Shown here in pieces: positions 32,996 through 33,078 of a DNA stretch of 33,078 nt; the first letter of the stretch is position 1, and each line of letters opens with the position of its first letter. Source of the DNA: an uncultured Eubacterium sp. (lineage in GTDB: Bacteria; Bacillota; Clostridia; Peptostreptococcales; Anaerovoracaceae); assembly GCA_900551775.1 (NCBI GenBank), contig URXI01000009.1:1-33078 (forward strand), read 5' to 3'. The notes under the pieces are model-generated. The model saw nothing but the letters and a program-made list of their open reading frames with translations, was not told where the DNA came from and made no database searches. The position numbers were made by a program, and so were the translations under genes.

Positions 32996-33078
32996 CTGTA
33001 AGTATAATTATCTGCTCCCGGTGGTCGCTGCCGCAGCGTCCGTTTTCTTCGCAGGCGCGAAAAAAGACAGACTGCAAA

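Noticed and set aside
33000..33078. Start of a gene at the right edge
   Set aside because: No frame with a start, ribosome site or recognisable sequence can be supported in 79 bases.

Overview
The window looks like a chromosomal segment of a low-to-mid GC Firmicute, most likely an anaerobic Clostridia-class gut or sediment species. The grounds are strong AGGAGG ribosome sites, sigma-A promoters with 17-base spacers, rho-independent terminators, an ECF (energy-coupling factor) transporter, PadR and DUF2812 genes, and very large fibronectin/Ig-like surface proteins. I cannot name the species. Nearly every gene lies on the minus strand; only one LysR-type regulator is on the plus strand.

The dominant theme is vitamin B12 (cobalamin/corrinoid) uptake. 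Six cobalamin riboswitches, all on the minus strand, lie at about 25-192, 903-1064, 7667-7836, 11851-12029, 21085-21269 and 27809-27980. Each has its own sigma-A promoter just upstream. The five whose downstream side is visible are followed by a terminator hairpin preceded by a shared sequence (consensus CAGTWAATACGGRCTRTRG), so all five look like transcription-terminating OFF switches.

Layout, read right to left along the transcripts. (a) 28.0-32.7 kb: non-B12 genes. These are a DUF2812 / mini-DUF2812 / PadR / M20 peptidase string, a LysR regulator, and a divergent pair of a small PQ-loop-like membrane protein and an SGNH-like protein. (b) Riboswitch 6 drives a four-gene overlapping operon: a protein with four HNH-associated-type repeats, EcfT, a fused EcfA-EcfA' ATPase and an S component. 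Together the last three are a complete ECF importer, presumably for cobalamin. (c) 21.4-23.1 kb: an AAA-ATPase/PD-(D/E)XK protein of the mobile-accessory type interrupts the B12 genes. (d) Riboswitch 5, under a promoter whose spacer is a run of ten G, drives a 2835-residue secreted protein. (e) Riboswitch 4 drives three genes: a secreted DUF4430 protein, a secreted alpha/alpha-toroid (prenyltransferase/squalene-cyclase-like) protein, and a membrane-anchored DUF4430 protein. (f) Riboswitch 3 drives a small secreted DUF4430 protein and a 1529-residue surface protein with DUF4430. (g) A Dph6-like PP-loop ATPase gene with its own promoter. (h) Riboswitch 2 drives a cysteine-rich small-domain protein. 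(i) Riboswitch 1 points at a gene beyond the left edge.

How it may work together: mammalian intrinsic factor and transcobalamin consist of an alpha6/alpha6 barrel followed by a small beta domain, and DUF4430 is the bacterial family related to that beta domain. Here both halves are encoded, on separate genes, in riboswitch-controlled units beside an ECF importer. The inferred system is a Gram-positive surface corrinoid-capture apparatus: a split transcobalamin-like receptor, with very long DUF4430-tipped surface proteins, handing ligand to the ECF transporter and induced by B12 starvation. The riboswitches and protein folds are well supported by the sequence; corrinoid binding by these proteins is inference.
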